Below are positions 10,560 to 22,547 of a stretch of 64,000 nucleotides of DNA, piece after piece. The stretch spans positions 1 through 64,000 of the forward strand of contig JAEQBH010002433.1 in NCBI GenBank assembly GCA_016808115.1. Reading direction: 5' to 3'. This DNA is from Tetrastigma voinierianum (Eukaryota > Streptophyta > Magnoliopsida > Vitales > Vitaceae). The translations under genes were made by a program, and so were the position numbers. Position 1 is the stretch's first letter. Each line of letters opens with the position of its first letter. The notes below the pieces were generated by a model. It was not told where the DNA came from and made no database searches. It was given only the letters and a program-made list of their open reading frames with translations.

Positions 10560-12140
10560 TCAGACTTACTTAACTGCTCCAAAAGAGAATATTGGGATTC
10601 TCACTTGCCTCAACACTTCAAGAATCTCAGTTGTGTTGCTCACCTTCTTTTTGCTTCTTAGTGCTTGAGGAAATGGATGAGGCATGCTCTTCTTCATCAT
10701 CTTCTTAATCACAATTTTTCCTGCTCCTTCTTTATCTTTAGTCAGATCGTTTACCTTAGCACCAAGGATCAACCTTTACTACTAGCAAAGTGATAACTAC
10801 TTTCACTTCATCATATTAGAGTGGTTCAATTGCAAAGGCTACTTCATTTAACTTCTAGGTTTACTGTTTGTGAAGGAAATTTTCCTTTCGCACTTGTTTT
10901 TGCTGGTTAATTCGAATTGAATACCGTAGGGTCGTCAAATTTTTGATACTAGTCCGAACGCATCTAATCTCTCTTGAGTTCAAGCAGTTTCAAAGTGTCA
11001 ACCTCTATTTAACTACACATTCACTACTTCTTCGTCCTCTACAGTTTTCACTACCACCTGCTCAAATTTAGATGGCTTGTCTAACTAGAGAAGTACTGTG
11101 GTTAGATGGTCGTGAAGTTGAAGCATATTATGGAGAGCAGAGATGCCGTGATGGTTTCACATCCAAGAGAGGTTTCAAGATTTCTCCAACTAGGGTTGTG
11201 GTGCTGCATGGCGTATCGTTGGTGGTTTGAATTGACCAACAACATTAGTTTGCTCCACCAACATCTCCTATTAAGTTAGAATAGCAGACATTATTCTCCA
11301 AGATGCTCGTTGGATCGACAAAATGAAGTATGCCTTGTTTGGCATATAAATCTTAGTCATTGCTTTGCACCTGCGTGATTTCTCATTTCTAGTTATTCAA
11401 CCTTCAGTTGTTGTGAAACTTGGCTTTATGTCCATACATCCTCCTAAGATAGACACAATTCCCTTATAATCGATTGAGGTCTCATTCTTCCATCTCCTGG
11501 TTAGCTCATCCCAACCTTAGCCTCGCCATAACTGTGAACTAAAGCTCTCTAGATTTTCAGACAAGAAATCCTCCACACATAGTCTCTAGCACCTGCTTCA
11601 TGCTGTGAGAAATTCCATCATAAAAGAGTCTCACTGAAGAGTTATGTGTCAAACCCATGGCAAGGACAAGCATTTATGCTTCCATTACAATTCTCCTAAC
11701 ATGCATAGAATTTTTCATTCTCACAGTTGAGAAGGTGGAATCTCACTTCAAACTGCTTGTTCTATAAGGAGAAGAATTTCTTTCAAAATCACGCATCTCT
11801 CTATCCAAGCCAGATGTTCCTTTGGTTCAGGAGTTTAGCCAATCTTGCTTTATCCTTCAATGTGAATGAAAAATCTTTGAGCCTCATAAGATTCATCAGA
11901 TACTCTCCTATATGTCAGCAGAATTTCAACCCTCATGTATGGTTCTCACTCCATGCCAGAAAGTGGGAAGAAGTGGCACAAAGCAAGGCCTCCAACAACC
12001 ATTTTCACTAGCACAATGTGAGGTATCATCCGAGGAGGTATGTGGTCCCTCGTGGGTTTATAAGGTATCGGGGATCATTTTCACGTCGCTAACTTTGTTG
12101 TTCTATAGTGGAGGTTCCATTGTTCTTAAAATTTCATAGT
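10560..12140 (-). pseudogene. Athila-1 gag, heavily frameshifted
   Basis: Gag forms the virus-like particle. At the C-terminal end, minus-strand 10566-10772 carries MPHPFPQALRSKKK and TEILEVLRQVRIPI, matching the PFPQRL...FLEVLKQLHINIP block of Athila gag. The N-terminal half (about 12140-11560) is broken but retains VSDES, a KDKARL-like stretch and GISHSMKQVLETMCGG, all in the order expected of the Athila gag core. I could not place a start codon or a CCHC knuckle with confidence. Antisense plus-strand frames at 11727-12139 are shadows. Confidence 0.7.
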
Positions 12141-12407
12141 CTAATTCAAAATATGATCTCAGAATCTTTATTTTTACTTTAATCTTACCTTTTGAATTCT
12201 TAAACTATTGGAACATAAAATCTCACATGAAAACACAGACAACACCAAAAGAAATCAAACAATTTCACCAAAAAGGGTCAGTTAGCTTAGGAAAATAAAA
12301 AGGTATAAAACAAGATAATGAAATTAAGTAACTTAGTAGTAAATCGCAGAAAGAATGAAACGAAAAGAAATTAATCGAACTTGTGATGTCGATGACAAGT
12401 GTTCAAA

Positions 12408-12434
12408 GACATTGTCATTTTCACTAAGGCACCA
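12408..12434 (-). promoter_or_regulatory. Athila-1 primer binding site, Asp-tRNA-like, degraded
   Basis: Just inside the 5' LTR, the minus strand reads GGTGCCTTAGTG and then GACAATGTC. This resembles the Asp-tRNA-complementary primer site used by Athila elements (GGCGCCGTTGCCGGGGA), with several mismatches and an indel. It starts about 20 bp from the LTR end, further than usual. The position is right; the match is imperfect. Confidence 0.5.
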
Positions 12435-12624
12435 TCTCAAATAAATCTAATTCATTTATCGTGTGCCGCAGGTGTAGCTTCAGATTCTGAATCAACAATA
12501 TTTATAATCTAACACTAGACAGTGTAGCATACTACAGGTATAGTGGTTTCAGGATGGTCCAATGTGGATGGGTTTTCTTCGTGAAATGGCTAATGTCGGG
12601 TTATTAATCGGGTGATAATAATTT

Positions 12625-14628
12625 AGAAGACCCGAGAAATTCCCAATTTCGGAAAAAGGTAAATTGTAATTTCAAAGAACTAAAATTTATTCTAGAACTC
12701 CGATGATCAAACGGATTTCACTATCGAATCGCCTCAAATCTAGCTATAGTAACGTGAAATTCTTGTAGAATTCGAGATAGTAAGAGCTGACACGCCAAGG
12801 CACGCGCTTCTCGGTGCCGTAAAGACATGATGCGACGAAGTCACTTATAACATGTACACATGTTATACATATTGCATGAGTAGAGAAATGATGGAAATGG
12901 ACGGCCGAGATAGTGCCAAATGTCAAAAATCCAAGCTTAGGGACATAATGGTCATTATTTAAATTCTTAAGTTAGAAAAAGACAAAATAAGGAATAGGAT
13001 CATCTTCTTCAAAAAGGGGAAAAGAGGAAACGTTGAAAAGAAAATGAAATTGGACAAGAGTCAGATTTGTGTTTAAATAAGAGAGACTTCTTCAGATTTA
13101 CGCGATTCAATCGCTTAATTTATCCGATTAAGAAGCAAGTCGTCGAGACGACTCACATAAGAACTTATTATGAGTCTTTGACAACCCATGAGGTAGGGTT
13201 TCATCCCATTTTAGTTTGACACTTACTGGTGCCAGATGCTTGAGCTGACAAACAGAGCACACTGATCATCCAAACTAACACGTCGGTATTGAGTCAATGC
13301 TGTGATCGCACGTCGTTCTGCTGACGATCTGCAACAACATTTATCAAATGATCAAACTAACAAAGCAATCAAGATTAGTGACTGTTCGTGATAAGAACTG
13401 AGGGTTTCAATCAGATAAATAGTGTTCACAAATATTTTAGAATAACAGGTTTGTATCGAGTAATTCAAATTGTTTGTGTTTGATCATTAGCCCACGTGAG
13501 CTAATTTTAAGTGTAATTGATGGTGAAATTACATGACATGTTTGTGTGATTTAAATTATGTGAATATATGTAAGGATTATATATTTGCATGTGTTATGTA
13601 CTTATTGGGATTGACATCAAGGCATTCCATATGCACCGGGCAATTCTAGAATAATAGAGTGAGGCATGAGGTGATCTCCTTAGAGAATAGTTTCGAGGTT
13701 GACTAAGAATACCACTATCTGAAAGGTCCATTATAACATTCCTGAGGTAGTCCATATATAAAATATCATCTGTCGGAGTCGGCCCAATTGATATCTCGAG
13801 GTAGTCCAATTAAATATAACACTATTTCAGCCCACTACTTATATCGGAGGGTAGTCCACAAATAAAAACAAATATCTTTGTTGAAAATAATTATTCTCAT
13901 ACGTGGCTTAGGCAAGTGTGAGGGAGTCGGTGAGGACTCGAGGTATGAGTTGATCATGTAAACATTCAAGTAGGATCACGCATGTACTTGAATGTATGTT
14001 TTCATTGGAGCATTGCATATGCACTTAGGTGGAGAGTAACCCATTTAGGTGATCTCACTATCGAGATAGCTCAAATTGCCGAGGGATATTATTTTTCGTA
14101 CAGCCGCGAGAGACGGCTCATCCTAGAGACGCTTTTAGAAGAAAGTTTGACAGGTTGTGTTATATTGTATACATGTATTAGAATTCTAGAATTTTAATAT
14201 ATGTTGTGTATAAGAGTAAATTATTAACTCTAGAAACCATGATATAGTATATTTGTTTGGATGTATTGTGATGAGTATTGATTTATGGGCCCAAGAGGTC
14301 GTTTTTACTCATGTGATTGATGTTGGGACAAGTTATAGACTCCGGTAGAGCCTTCTTCCCGCAGACAAAGGAGACTCATCTCGATTGGTGAGTGTGGTCT
14401 GGTTATCCGACATTCACGAGTATTCACTGTTGATGCAAAGTTGTCAACAGACCCTGAATGGGGCTGCCAAATTTGGATATTGGGACAGATAAAAGAGTAG
14501 ATAGGTTATGTATTCCTGCAGAGCTCTCGCATTAAAGGAGACTCGCTTCGATTGTGAGTGTGGCTCAAGTTACCCGATATTCACTAGTATCTGGTTGGCG
14601 TGGTTGTCAATACCGAATGGCGCTACAA
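12625..14628 (+). mobile_element. Solo LTR related to the Tekay family
   Basis: This insert interrupts the Athila-1 5' LTR and is flanked by AATTT (12620-12624 and 14629-14633; also 14470-14474 because of the duplication). It shows diverged versions of Tekay LTR landmarks in the same order: CCCGAGAAATTCCCAATTTC near the start, a CTAGAACTCCGATGATCAAACGGA block, GGAGTCGGTGAGGACTCG at about 13925, and CATATGCACTTAGGTGG at about 14010. No internal domain, primer site or second LTR is present, so recombination to a solo LTR is the simplest reading. It is a different subfamily from Tekay-A. Confidence 0.75.
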
Positions 14629-14660
14629 ATTTGGATATTAGATTAGATAAAAGAGTGGAT
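14341..14660. repeat. Tandem duplication, ~160-168 bp, across the solo-LTR/Athila junction
   Basis: Two direct copies each run from a CAGA/AAAGGAGACTC block through GAGTGTGG, CCGA(C/T)ATTCAC and the solo-LTR end into AATTTGGATATT and GATAAAAGAGT of Athila-1. Anchors are AAAGG at 14367 and 14534, and AATTT at 14470 and 14629. Each copy contains both solo-LTR tail and Athila flank, so the duplication arose after the insertion, unless it is an assembly error. Confidence 0.75.
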
Positions 14661-15701
14661 TTTTGCTGAAATCGCAAATCAAATGAAGTAAAAAGATAGA
14701 AAGAATTTTGAAGTATTAGGTCGACTTGGGTTCCTGTGTGGCAAATGTAGGTTCTCGGATCTTTCATCGGGGGATAGTAACATATAGTTACCTCGAATCG
14801 GATTTAGGTTTAGCTATAAAACTCTAACCTCACAACTATCTCTTGAAATGGCATTCAATGCCCATTAATGTTCTCGCGACTAAAAACCTATCTCCTTGAG
14901 TTACCAACAGGCTCATAATGATAACTAACTAACATCAATGATCTAACAATAAGCATCCAACAGTCGTAGCCACTTACATACTAAACATTCAAGGTGAATC
15001 GAAGGACTAAACCTAAAGTTTGAAAGAGAGAACATCAATGAACGAGAATAACTTATGCGTTGAAAACATGAGAGACCTCGTTTTTACCATAGGTTCCATC
15101 GCTCTGCCCTCTACTAAAGAATGAGGGAGTTTATTTTCACTCATCCCTCTGGAGTTGTCATCCTCAGAGGGTGTTTGTCTATTGAGAAAATGTGAGAAAA
15201 TGAGAGCAAAACGGGAGCTTGTTCGACAAGCTTCCTAAAAACTATACCGAAGATTTCCAAGATCTCATACGTGTTACTTTGGGGGATTATATACCACAAA
15301 AACTCCTACAAATTACCAAATAAACAAAGCAATAAACGTTATTGTGGACAAACAGAAGAAAACAACCAAGGAACAAATAACAAGAATTCTCCTGTAGGTC
15401 ATAAATTCCTCGTAGGGGCTACGAAATCTCATGCTGTGGGCTCACAGCTTTTCTCCGCATGCTTTCACTCTACCTTCGCTCTCACGCCTCCGAAGTTCCA
15501 CCGATTTCTTCATGCTCGACAAGATCCTCATCTTTCAATATTTATAGCTTGTGAAAACTACAAAAACTGCTATGAAATTGATGAGAAGCATTGCTAGGTC
15601 ATCAACATGCCAACTAGGTCAATTTGGATTATTACTACACAAAAAGTGCTCAAAACCTAGACTTTTAAGGGTATGAAATAGTACTATTTGGGTAGTAATC
15701 A

Positions 15702-17784
15702 CAAGCCATGTGTCAAAATGCATGCCTTTACAAGACACATGGAAAGCCATGTGTGTGACACATGGAAAACCATGTGTCACCTGCGATGAATGTGCAATTC
15801 AAGAGGTCAGAGGAAATCGGCCAAGTAACAAAACAAAGAAAAGAAAGAGTAAAAAGAAAGAGAAAAGGAAAGGTGGAAATGAAAGAAAGAGAAAAAAGAA
15901 AGAGAGGGAATGAGAAGAATGGGAAAGAGAAAGAGGAGAAAAGGAAGTCGTTGTTCGACCGTCGAACTCAGGACCAAGGAGTAAAGTCCTGGAGATTCGA
16001 CTAGGGCTACGCTCAAGAGGTAGGATTCTTCCCACTTACTATTTCAGCCTTTATAAGCAATTATTTTGACCATTTGAACTGGTTGTGCCTGTTAATGGCA
16101 TGGATGGATTTGTAGCTCGTTAAAAGGTTACCTGCAGCGAATTTAGTTGAAAAGTACATTTTAGTGAGTTTCCAAATGCCCTACAACCCTCGGGCGCATT
16201 GCGTGGGATTACGCAATAGTGTGGCTCTTGTATTCCAACCGACAACCATATCTTCTCGCCCAAATCATTCAAGCATTCTTAGACTCTATGAAAATCTATT
16301 TGAGTCTCTAATCTGCATATTAGCGCCGTTGATCGCATTCGGGTGCTCACATCATTGGCAATTTTGATCATAACACTAAGTGTACTAATTGCATGGCATG
16401 ACATGCTTGTTTGATGAAATGTTGATATGCGTATTAATATATTGACATGTGATGAATTGTATGTGTAGATATGGCCATTACATGGCATGTTGTAGGCTAT
16501 TTTGTGGGCATGTTATATCATAATTTAGCCTAGAGGATAAAGTGCTTCATTACTTGATTAAGTAATGATCTGTATGTGATGTTGATATGTGCTTGTGTGA
16601 TACATTGACATGAATGAGGTAATGTAGGGAAATTATATGCATGTGTGATATAATTGCCCAGGATGCATTAGTGATGTGCATGTTTGATAAAAGTGTCCAT
16701 ATAGCATTCATCATATATGTGACATGGTACAAATAGGCAATGGCGCATACATTGCATATGCACGGGGACATCGCATTGAATGAGTGTGAGTGCGTAGTGT
16801 CATCACACACCATCCTTGGTGGTTGATGAGTGGGCTTGATACGTTGAACGAAGTTCAGCGGAGTTCCACTTTTCGCAGAATATGAAATAGTGCCATCACA
16901 CACCATCCTTAGTGGTTGATGAATGTAGTCAGGTACCGTTGGAACAAAGTTCGGAGTTCACTGTCATAGAGCATGAAAACTTGTGCTCGTAGCAGTAAAG
17001 TGGACACATACCCCTCGGGTGAAAGACAATGATTTTTGGTTATATATATGTGTCCAATGGTGAAAGCCCGTGAAAGTGTAGGAAGTTATGGTTTGGAGTT
17101 GACAATCAAAAATTCGCCTACCCACAAAAGACTCATGTTTGGTTAATAAAAGATCATTGGAGGTACATTCAATGGGCTTTGGTTTATAAAAAAAAAAGAA
17201 TTTTGTTTGGTAAAATGATCATCGATAAGAACATCAATGATGGTTTACCATCGTCTGCTTGTGTGGAGGAGCTCTGGGAAACTCGAGACATGGTAATATG
17301 ATTAAAGTCACATCTCATTTCATGGCATGGTGATTCCATAGAAGAAATTATGCTTTCCATGGAATGATTTTGTGAGCTGTGTGACCATTAAGATAACTTG
17401 GGTGGGGAGTAGCTCATGTGAGTTATTCCTATCATGTGGCCTTCAGTTTTATGGGGAAATATTTCGTGAAGGATGCATATCGGTGGACATATGAGGATGT
17501 AATTGTGAAGAAGGTCGACATGTAGCCTGATATTCATTTTGTAAAACATAAGAACAAATAGTTTAATATATGATTTGCAGGAGTGTTGTAATAAACTCTA
17601 TGACTATTGCACAGCCTTGGGTAATATTTTGAGTATGGTTGAAAAGGGCTCCAGAGGGCTACTTACTCGTAAATGAGTTCAGATCGAGACACAATAGTGT
17701 GCTATTGAGATATGCGATACCCATAGGTGTTCAACAGGTTTACGGTTAGTTAACAGGACCCCTGGGGTTTAGAGCGTCATAGCT
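15702..17784 (+). mobile_element. Tekay-A 5' LTR, part 2
   Basis: This resumes the LTR exactly where part 1 stops, starting with CAAGCCATGTGTC. It is collinear with 22776-24942. Features shared with the 3' LTR are a CATGG...CCATG palindrome cluster (15702-15785), a purine-rich tract (about 15830-15952), a long near-identical block (16380-16720 versus 23460-23800), a tandem ~98-bp duplication (about 16798-16960), a TATATATA box (17040-17049) and the CTCGGGTGAAAGAC block (17015-17030). The end is set by the primer binding site at 17785. Confidence 0.87.
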
Positions 17785-17796
17785 TGGTATCATAGC
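17785..17796 (+). promoter_or_regulatory. Tekay-A primer binding site (initiator Met-tRNA type)
   Basis: TGGTATCATAGC matches the TGGTATCAGAGC complement of the initiator tRNA-Met 3' end at 11 of 12 bases. It sits directly after the 5' LTR. This is the primer site usual for Tekay and most plant chromoviruses. Confidence 0.8.
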
Positions 17797-17799
17797 TTA

Positions 17800-18760
17800 G
17801 GTGTACGATTACCTAGGAGTTGATGGGCATGGGTTTAGAAAATTGTATCCATTGTGCATTCATGTTTTGTGCTATGTGATTGTGTGTTACATATTGCGTG
17901 AATTATATACATGGTAGAATGTATATAGGGAAATATGAACACTGTGGTTAGAATATAACTGAATTGAAAATGAATGAACTAATAGTTTAGATTTGTACCT
18001 TTTAGTAGCTGGCCTAGGCATTGCTAGTTAGACAAGGAAACATGATCCATTATTTGATGTTATTTAAGACTCTATTGCTGGTAGAGGAAAAGGACACCGA
18101 GATGGTGGGTAGAGTGATAATCAACCACCACCTGCCTTTGACCAACAAGCTTTCATGGAAACTATTGGTGGCCTACAATTTTGCACAGTTATTGCAACCA
18201 GGTTTCAAGGAGGGCCAAGGAACCTCCAGAGGTTCAAGGTACACCATCCTCCAACCTAGAGGAGGGAACCTTATGGTAGTTGATCATTATTCCCACCAAG
18301 CCTAAAAATTAGTGAGGTTGATGAGGCCACCCATGCCACCCGAAAAGACTAACGACATTCCAACCAAAGAGGGTGAGTCCCAAGATGGTGGGATTGGTCG
18401 AGCCTGAGGGACTAGAGTACGACATGGGAAGAGTTCGGCCTTCATGGAAAAGTATTTTCGCATTCATCAACATGCAAAGGAACAAGAATTCCAGAGTTGA
18501 GATGACTATTGACAACATCTGAGCACGTACAAGTTCACGTAGTTTGTACCGCTTTGCTCATGATTATATGGCCACAGATACTACATACGCAGAAAATTTG
18601 AGGATGGTTCAAATTGTCCCACCAGGTAAAATTATGGGACTTCTCCCAGAAGACTGGACTGGATGGTTAGGATCCGTTATGGGCCATTGAGAGGAGTGAG
18701 GATGCATGGAACATCTAAGATGCAAATGTTATTAAAGTTAAGATGAGGAGTCATCCTTCT
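17800..18760 (+). pseudogene. Tekay-A gag, frameshifted
   Basis: Pieces in several plus-strand frames follow the order of chromovirus gag. A glycine/arginine-rich N-terminus (about 18080-18290) includes the QPPP and QAFMETIGGLQF-type blocks. A core block near 18440 reads FMEKYF and AKEQEF, corresponding to the capsid motif F..KYFP....KEQEF.L. A following block at about 18590-18670 matches the KFEDGLN..IR...G...EDWT region. No continuous frame exceeds about 95 codons. A CCHC knuckle was not found. Confidence 0.65.
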
Positions 18761-19265
18761 TCTCTTAGTCGAAAAGCATGTAGGACTCTATTTCATACTG
18801 TGGACGTACATGGTCGTGGCCAAGGCTAGTCGTGGCTCCTAGTCAAACTGTGCTCGATGACATACTTTACCGCTCACAAGTCTAGACACATGAAATGGAA
18901 TTGCCCTCAAAGGTTGGGATCCTAAAGTCATGGGACACCGTAGTCCTAGTCATCGATGGGACATGCACTGCATACTCCAAGTTGTTCCTCCCATCTAGGT
19001 ATGGGCCATGGAACTCGATATCGGGCCTGGCAGCCTTCAGCACTCATTACGGCCACAAGCATGTAAGAGACAAATGGCCCAGGTCGAGGATTGGTGGCTC
19101 ATAAGTCGAGACTTCAGTGGACCTAGGTGTCTATGCCATTACACCCTCAGATGAGCTCCGCATCGGTTATTCAGCAGATTTTTACTATCTCGCCCATAAG
19201 AAGAGTATTGTTTGATCGCACCAATATTTATCAGCAGACTGCGGTGAAGATTTAGGCTTGTAGGT
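18761..19265 (+). mobile_element. Tekay-A gag-protease interval, no clear domain
   Basis: This is where the nucleocapsid and zinc knuckle would lie. A 69-codon frame (18895-19104) has no recognisable motif. Nothing else can be supported. Confidence 0.3.
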
Positions 19266-19640
19266 GGAACGTTGGAAAGACATTGTATTGTGAGTTCTCC
19301 CCAAGAAACTGTGGTGAGAAGGATCCGATATTATGTCATGGTTGTGGAGTTAGAGATCTCAGCGACTCAAGTAACGATGGACCTTCTCGGTTATGGACAT
19401 GTTGATTTGATGTCATCCTTGCTGATGGATCGCGATGGCCCATCATGTCATCGCCGACAGATCGTAAGAGAGTTACCACCACAATAACATGATAGTATTC
19501 CGTATAAGGTTTCAAGGATAAGCATGATGCTTTACCTCGCCGCACGACTCTAGGTGGCACCGGGCACTGATGGGTCGACGGTGTGCCTTACCTTAGAGGA
19601 TGAGGTGAGACAGGATATGAGTCAACCTCGGGTGGTTTGT
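19266..19640 (+). pseudogene. Tekay-A protease remnant
   Basis: The interval between gag and RT carries, across frames, a stretch resembling the chromovirus protease C-terminal half: LLGYGHVDLMSSLLMD, in place of the DVILGMDWL block near 19378-19425, followed by HR and a VR-rich tail. The catalytic D-S/T-G triad is not visible. Identification depends on position and this one block. Confidence 0.5.
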
Positions 19641-20470
19641 GAGCATGGAGGATGTTTTTTCAGATGAACTTTCGATTACCCGTATAAGGATGCACACTTA
19701 CATTTGAGTTACACCTCTATGATGCTCATTTCATGACTTCGCATAGAATGGCGCCTACCGAGTTAAAGGAACTTACAACCACTACAAGACTTATCGGATG
19801 CAGGATTTATTGGGATCGATAATTCACTTAAGACTCTGTTGTTCAGAAGAAGAAACAAGATTCTTCAATATGCATAGATTATCGGCAATTGAAATGATGT
19901 TTATCAAGAATAGGTACCTCGTCGAGATTGACGATTTGTTTGATCAACCGAGAGGAAGCAGTGTATTCCAAGATAGATCTCCGCACCAAGCATTTCATCG
20001 CGTAAGGTTAGGAGATGATATCCCCAGACAACATTTCGACGGTATGGCATTTGAAGTTCATAGTGATGTCTTCGGATGGATGAGCGACATTCATGGATCG
20101 CATGCATAGAATTATTCGACCCTATCTAGATCAGTTTTTAGTAGTCTCTGTTGTGACATCTTGAGTACTGAAGTGCGAGGAGGAGCGTAGGGGATAATTT
20201 GTTAAAGGATTATTCTCCAGGCGTTGAGAAACCATCAGTTGTATGCCAAATTCAGAAAATGTGAATTTTGGCTTGTGAAGTGGGTGTGGGTAAGTGTGGT
20301 ATCTACTTCGGGTGTCTCGATTACTTTGGAAGGTTGAGGCAATCATAAGTTGGGAGAGACCTTAGTCAGTCTTCGAGATATGCAGTTTCTTTGGATTGGT
20401 AGGGTATTATAGGAGGTTAATTGAGGACTTCTCCCAAGTAGTTGCGCCTATGACGAAATTGACCCAGAAG
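19641..20470 (+). pseudogene. Tekay-A reverse transcriptase, heavily eroded
   Basis: Matching blocks appear in changing frames. KNRYLVEIDDLFDQPRGSSV (19893-19952) corresponds to the KNRYPLPRIDDLFDQL.GA block. HRVRLGDDIP follows, in place of HQ[LV]RI...DIPKTAF. IIRPYLDQF-type sequence spans 20108-20135, and NHQLYAKFRKCEFW-type sequence 20228-20275. The catalytic FIDD box is not recognisable: the sequence where it should lie, about 20130-20160, is scrambled. RT would copy the element RNA into DNA in an active copy. Confidence 0.75.
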
Positions 20471-20975
20471 GAGGTTAAGTTTGAGTGAAATGACTCGTGT
20501 GAGAGGGCATTCCATGAATTGAAAAGGAGTCTTACTTCAACTCCTATTTTGATAGTCGGTGGGACGAGTGCACAGTGTGCAGTGATGCCTCGAGATGGGC
20601 GAGATGTGTTCTAATGCGGTCAGGAAGGGTGTGAAACATGGTTCTTAGGAGTTAAAGAACCACGAGTAGAGTTACCCTACGCAAGATATGGAGTTGGTGG
20701 CCATTGTCTTTGCCTTGAAGATATGACACCACTATGCATGCAGTGGCGAGTTAGTGTTTTCGGACCCGCTGTGAAAGTCGAAGTACATCTTTATCACATC
20801 GGGACCTCGGCTTATGGCCCAGCGGATGAATGGAGTACTTGGAGGATTATGATTTCACTTTTCACTACCACCTCGATAAGGTAAATGTGGTGGTTGGTGC
20901 GCTCAGCCAGAAGTCACGGGAAGTCTTGGTTAGTGCAGCTTCCCAAGAGTGGTAGATGATCGAGACTGTGGGATA
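20471..20975 (+). pseudogene. Tekay-A RNase H remnant
   Basis: In-order fragments include CSDASRWARCVLMRSG (about 20578-20625; family CDASR.GLGCVLMQ.G), in which the catalytic aspartate of CDAS is present. A segment near 20686-20740 corresponds to the MELVAIVFALK.WRHYLYG block, and MEYLEDYDFTFHYHLDKVNV (20834-20893) is the usual connection to integrase. Multiple frame changes are required. Confidence 0.75.
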
Positions 20976-22005
20976 GTTTGAACTGCGGTACCGTGATCAA
21001 GCTCAGGGGACTTTAGGGAGCTTGGTGGCCATGCCTTCCCTACTGAGTAGAGTGATTGAGGCCCAAGGGCAGGACATAGAGATAACGTCCATTATGGACC
21101 ATATACAATCGGGTACAAGTGACGAAGGCTGGGCCATGCACATAGATGGTAGTCTTCGGTCTGAGGGCCAGTTATGGTTCCCAGATTGGCGGTTGAAGAG
21201 GGTCTCAGGGGAGTTCCATTTCTCGTTTTGCTATACACCTAGGTGGCATGAAGATGTAGCATGATCTCTGTTGCCAATATTACTGGAGTGGAATGAAACG
21301 AGCAAGTTGGGGACTTTGTTAAATTGGTGTCTCATGGCGTCGGTAGGTAAAGAAATTTGAACAGGCGGCGGGGCTACTCAGCGTAGTTAAGTAGCGAAGT
21401 GGAAGTGGGAGCACATCCTGTTCGTTTTGTGACTTCAGCACCCACGGACATCCTAAAGGGCATGGCGAGTGTGGGTGATCGTGGACCCGGCTCACTGACT
21501 AGGCACACTAGTTTATGGGGATGACCTTGCTCTGAGGCATTACAATTATATATATGAGAGATTGTCAGGTTATGGGTACGGTCTGCATCATGTCGGTAGG
21601 GATCCCGGGTTTCTTTGCTCCATTTTTAGGAGACTTTCCAGCAAGCCATAGGGACACAATTGGTGATGAGCATTGGCTTTCATCCCCAGATGGACGGTCA
21701 ATCAGAGAGGACCATCCAAACATTAGAGGACATGATATGCGCATGCGTCTTAGATGTTAAGGGTATTTAGGGAAGGCATTTACCCTTAGTGGAGTTACTT
21801 TCTGACAATAGTTACCGAGCAGTATATGGATGGCACCCTATGAGGCATTATATGGGAGGCCCATGTCGATCTTCGGTGTACTGGACGGCGGTGGGAAAGA
21901 AATTCTCTACAGGTCCGAATTTGGTGAGGAACACCTATAAGAAGGTGGACTTGATATGGAAGCGTATTCTCATGACTCAGAGCCAACAGATGACGACGAC
22001 CTCTA
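20976..22005 (+). pseudogene. Tekay-A integrase, frameshifted
   Basis: The frame at 21022-21264 carries the pre-integrase block AMPSLLSRVIEAQGQDIE and DEGWAMHIDGSLR. Core fragments follow: a DRDPGF-type block in frame 3 at about 21596-21615, FIPRWTVNQRGPSKH at 21678-21725 (family FHPQTDGQSERTIQT; the catalytic Glu codon is replaced), and VELLSDNSYRA at about 21785-21820 (family VEFAYNNSYHA). HVDLRCTGRRW at about 21860 replaces the GRPCRSPVCW block. The order is correct, but no functional enzyme is possible. Confidence 0.8.
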
Positions 22006-22450
22006 GGGTTTGAGGCGGGAGATCACATCTTCTTAAAGGTGATGCCTAAGAAAGGAGTTGTCAGATTTGGAAAGTGGGGAAAGCAGTCGACAAGGTATAT
22101 TGGGCCCTTCGAGGTACTCGAGAGGGTAGATCTGGTCGTGTACCCGATTGGCATAAGCTAAGCAGAGCTTAGTCCAGTGTTCATACAATTATTCCATATC
22201 TACATGCTCAGAAAGTACGCTCGGATCTAGCTCGTAGCAGTGGATTGGGGCGAGCTTGTTATTGATGCGGATGGAACCTTTGAGGAGGGACAGTTCGTAT
22301 CATGGATAGTCGGGATAAGGTTTTGCGACGTAAGATGGTGAAATTTAGTGAAGGTGTTGTGAAATGACAGGTGGAATGGAGGGCTGACGTGGATGCAGGA
22401 CACGATCGTGCAAGGTATCCTTTCTTATTCGAGGATGAAGGTACGTTGTT
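22006..22450 (+). pseudogene. Tekay-A integrase C-terminus and chromodomain-like end
   Basis: 22012-22140 reads FEAGDHIFLKVMPKKGVVRF and then YIGPFEVLERV, the GPY/F module of chromovirus integrases. 22195-22280 gives FHIYMLRKYA and then VDWGELVIDADGTFEEG. Across a frame change, 22280-22440 shows the KLVKVLW-type and HDRARYPFLFEDEG-type ends, typical of the chromodomain in Tekay elements, which is thought to guide integration to marked heterochromatin. Stops and frameshifts are present. Confidence 0.75.
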
Positions 22451-22534
22451 TAGTCATTCGATAATGAAAATGACTGTTGCATATAGATGTACTAGTATGT
22501 ATATGTGTGTGTGAATTTCAGGATGAATTCTTTT
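22451..22534 (+). mobile_element. Tekay-A short 3' noncoding stretch
   Basis: About 85 bp lies between the pol end and the polypurine tract. It contains a TGTATATGTGTGTGTG-like repeat. No gene. Confidence 0.5.
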
Positions 22535-22547
22535 AAGGGGGGAAGAA
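22535..22547 (+). promoter_or_regulatory. Tekay-A polypurine tract
   Basis: AAGGGGGGAAGAA directly precedes the 3' LTR start TGTAAAACC. This is the classic purine run priming plus-strand DNA synthesis, and its exact form is typical of Tekay/Del elements. Confidence 0.88.

Larger units (their letters stand above)
2449..15701 (-). mobile_element. Athila-1: Athila-type Ty3/gypsy element inside the Tekay-A LTR
   Basis: Order on the minus strand, from high to low coordinates: 5' LTR (12456-15701, carrying a solo LTR), Asp-tRNA-like primer site, gag, protease, RT, RNase H, integrase, a long 3' ORF, 3' noncoding region, polypurine tract, 3' LTR (2449-3680). LTR ends are TGATT...AATCA. The flanking five bases, GAAGC (2444-2448) and CAAGC (15702-15706), differ at one position; the intact Tekay-A 3' LTR has CAAGC there. 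All frames are disrupted. The Athila lineage is indicated by the GMSPY...KACHLPVE integrase motif and the extra 3' ORF. Confidence 0.88.
12456..15701 (-). mobile_element. Athila-1 5' LTR, interrupted by a solo LTR
   Basis: Two blocks, 12456-12624 and 14629-15701, are collinear with the 3' LTR at 2449-3680. Joined, and counting the duplicated AATTT once, they give 1237 bp against 1232 bp. The outer edge AATCA at 15697-15701 abuts CAAGC and the resumed Tekay-A LTR. The interruption (12625-14628) is a Tekay-like solo LTR with a tandem duplication at its right edge. Confidence 0.85.

Noticed and set aside
11727..12139. Two plus-strand frames of 94 and 75 codons
   Set aside because: They are antisense to the Athila-1 gag core, which is recognisable on the minus strand.
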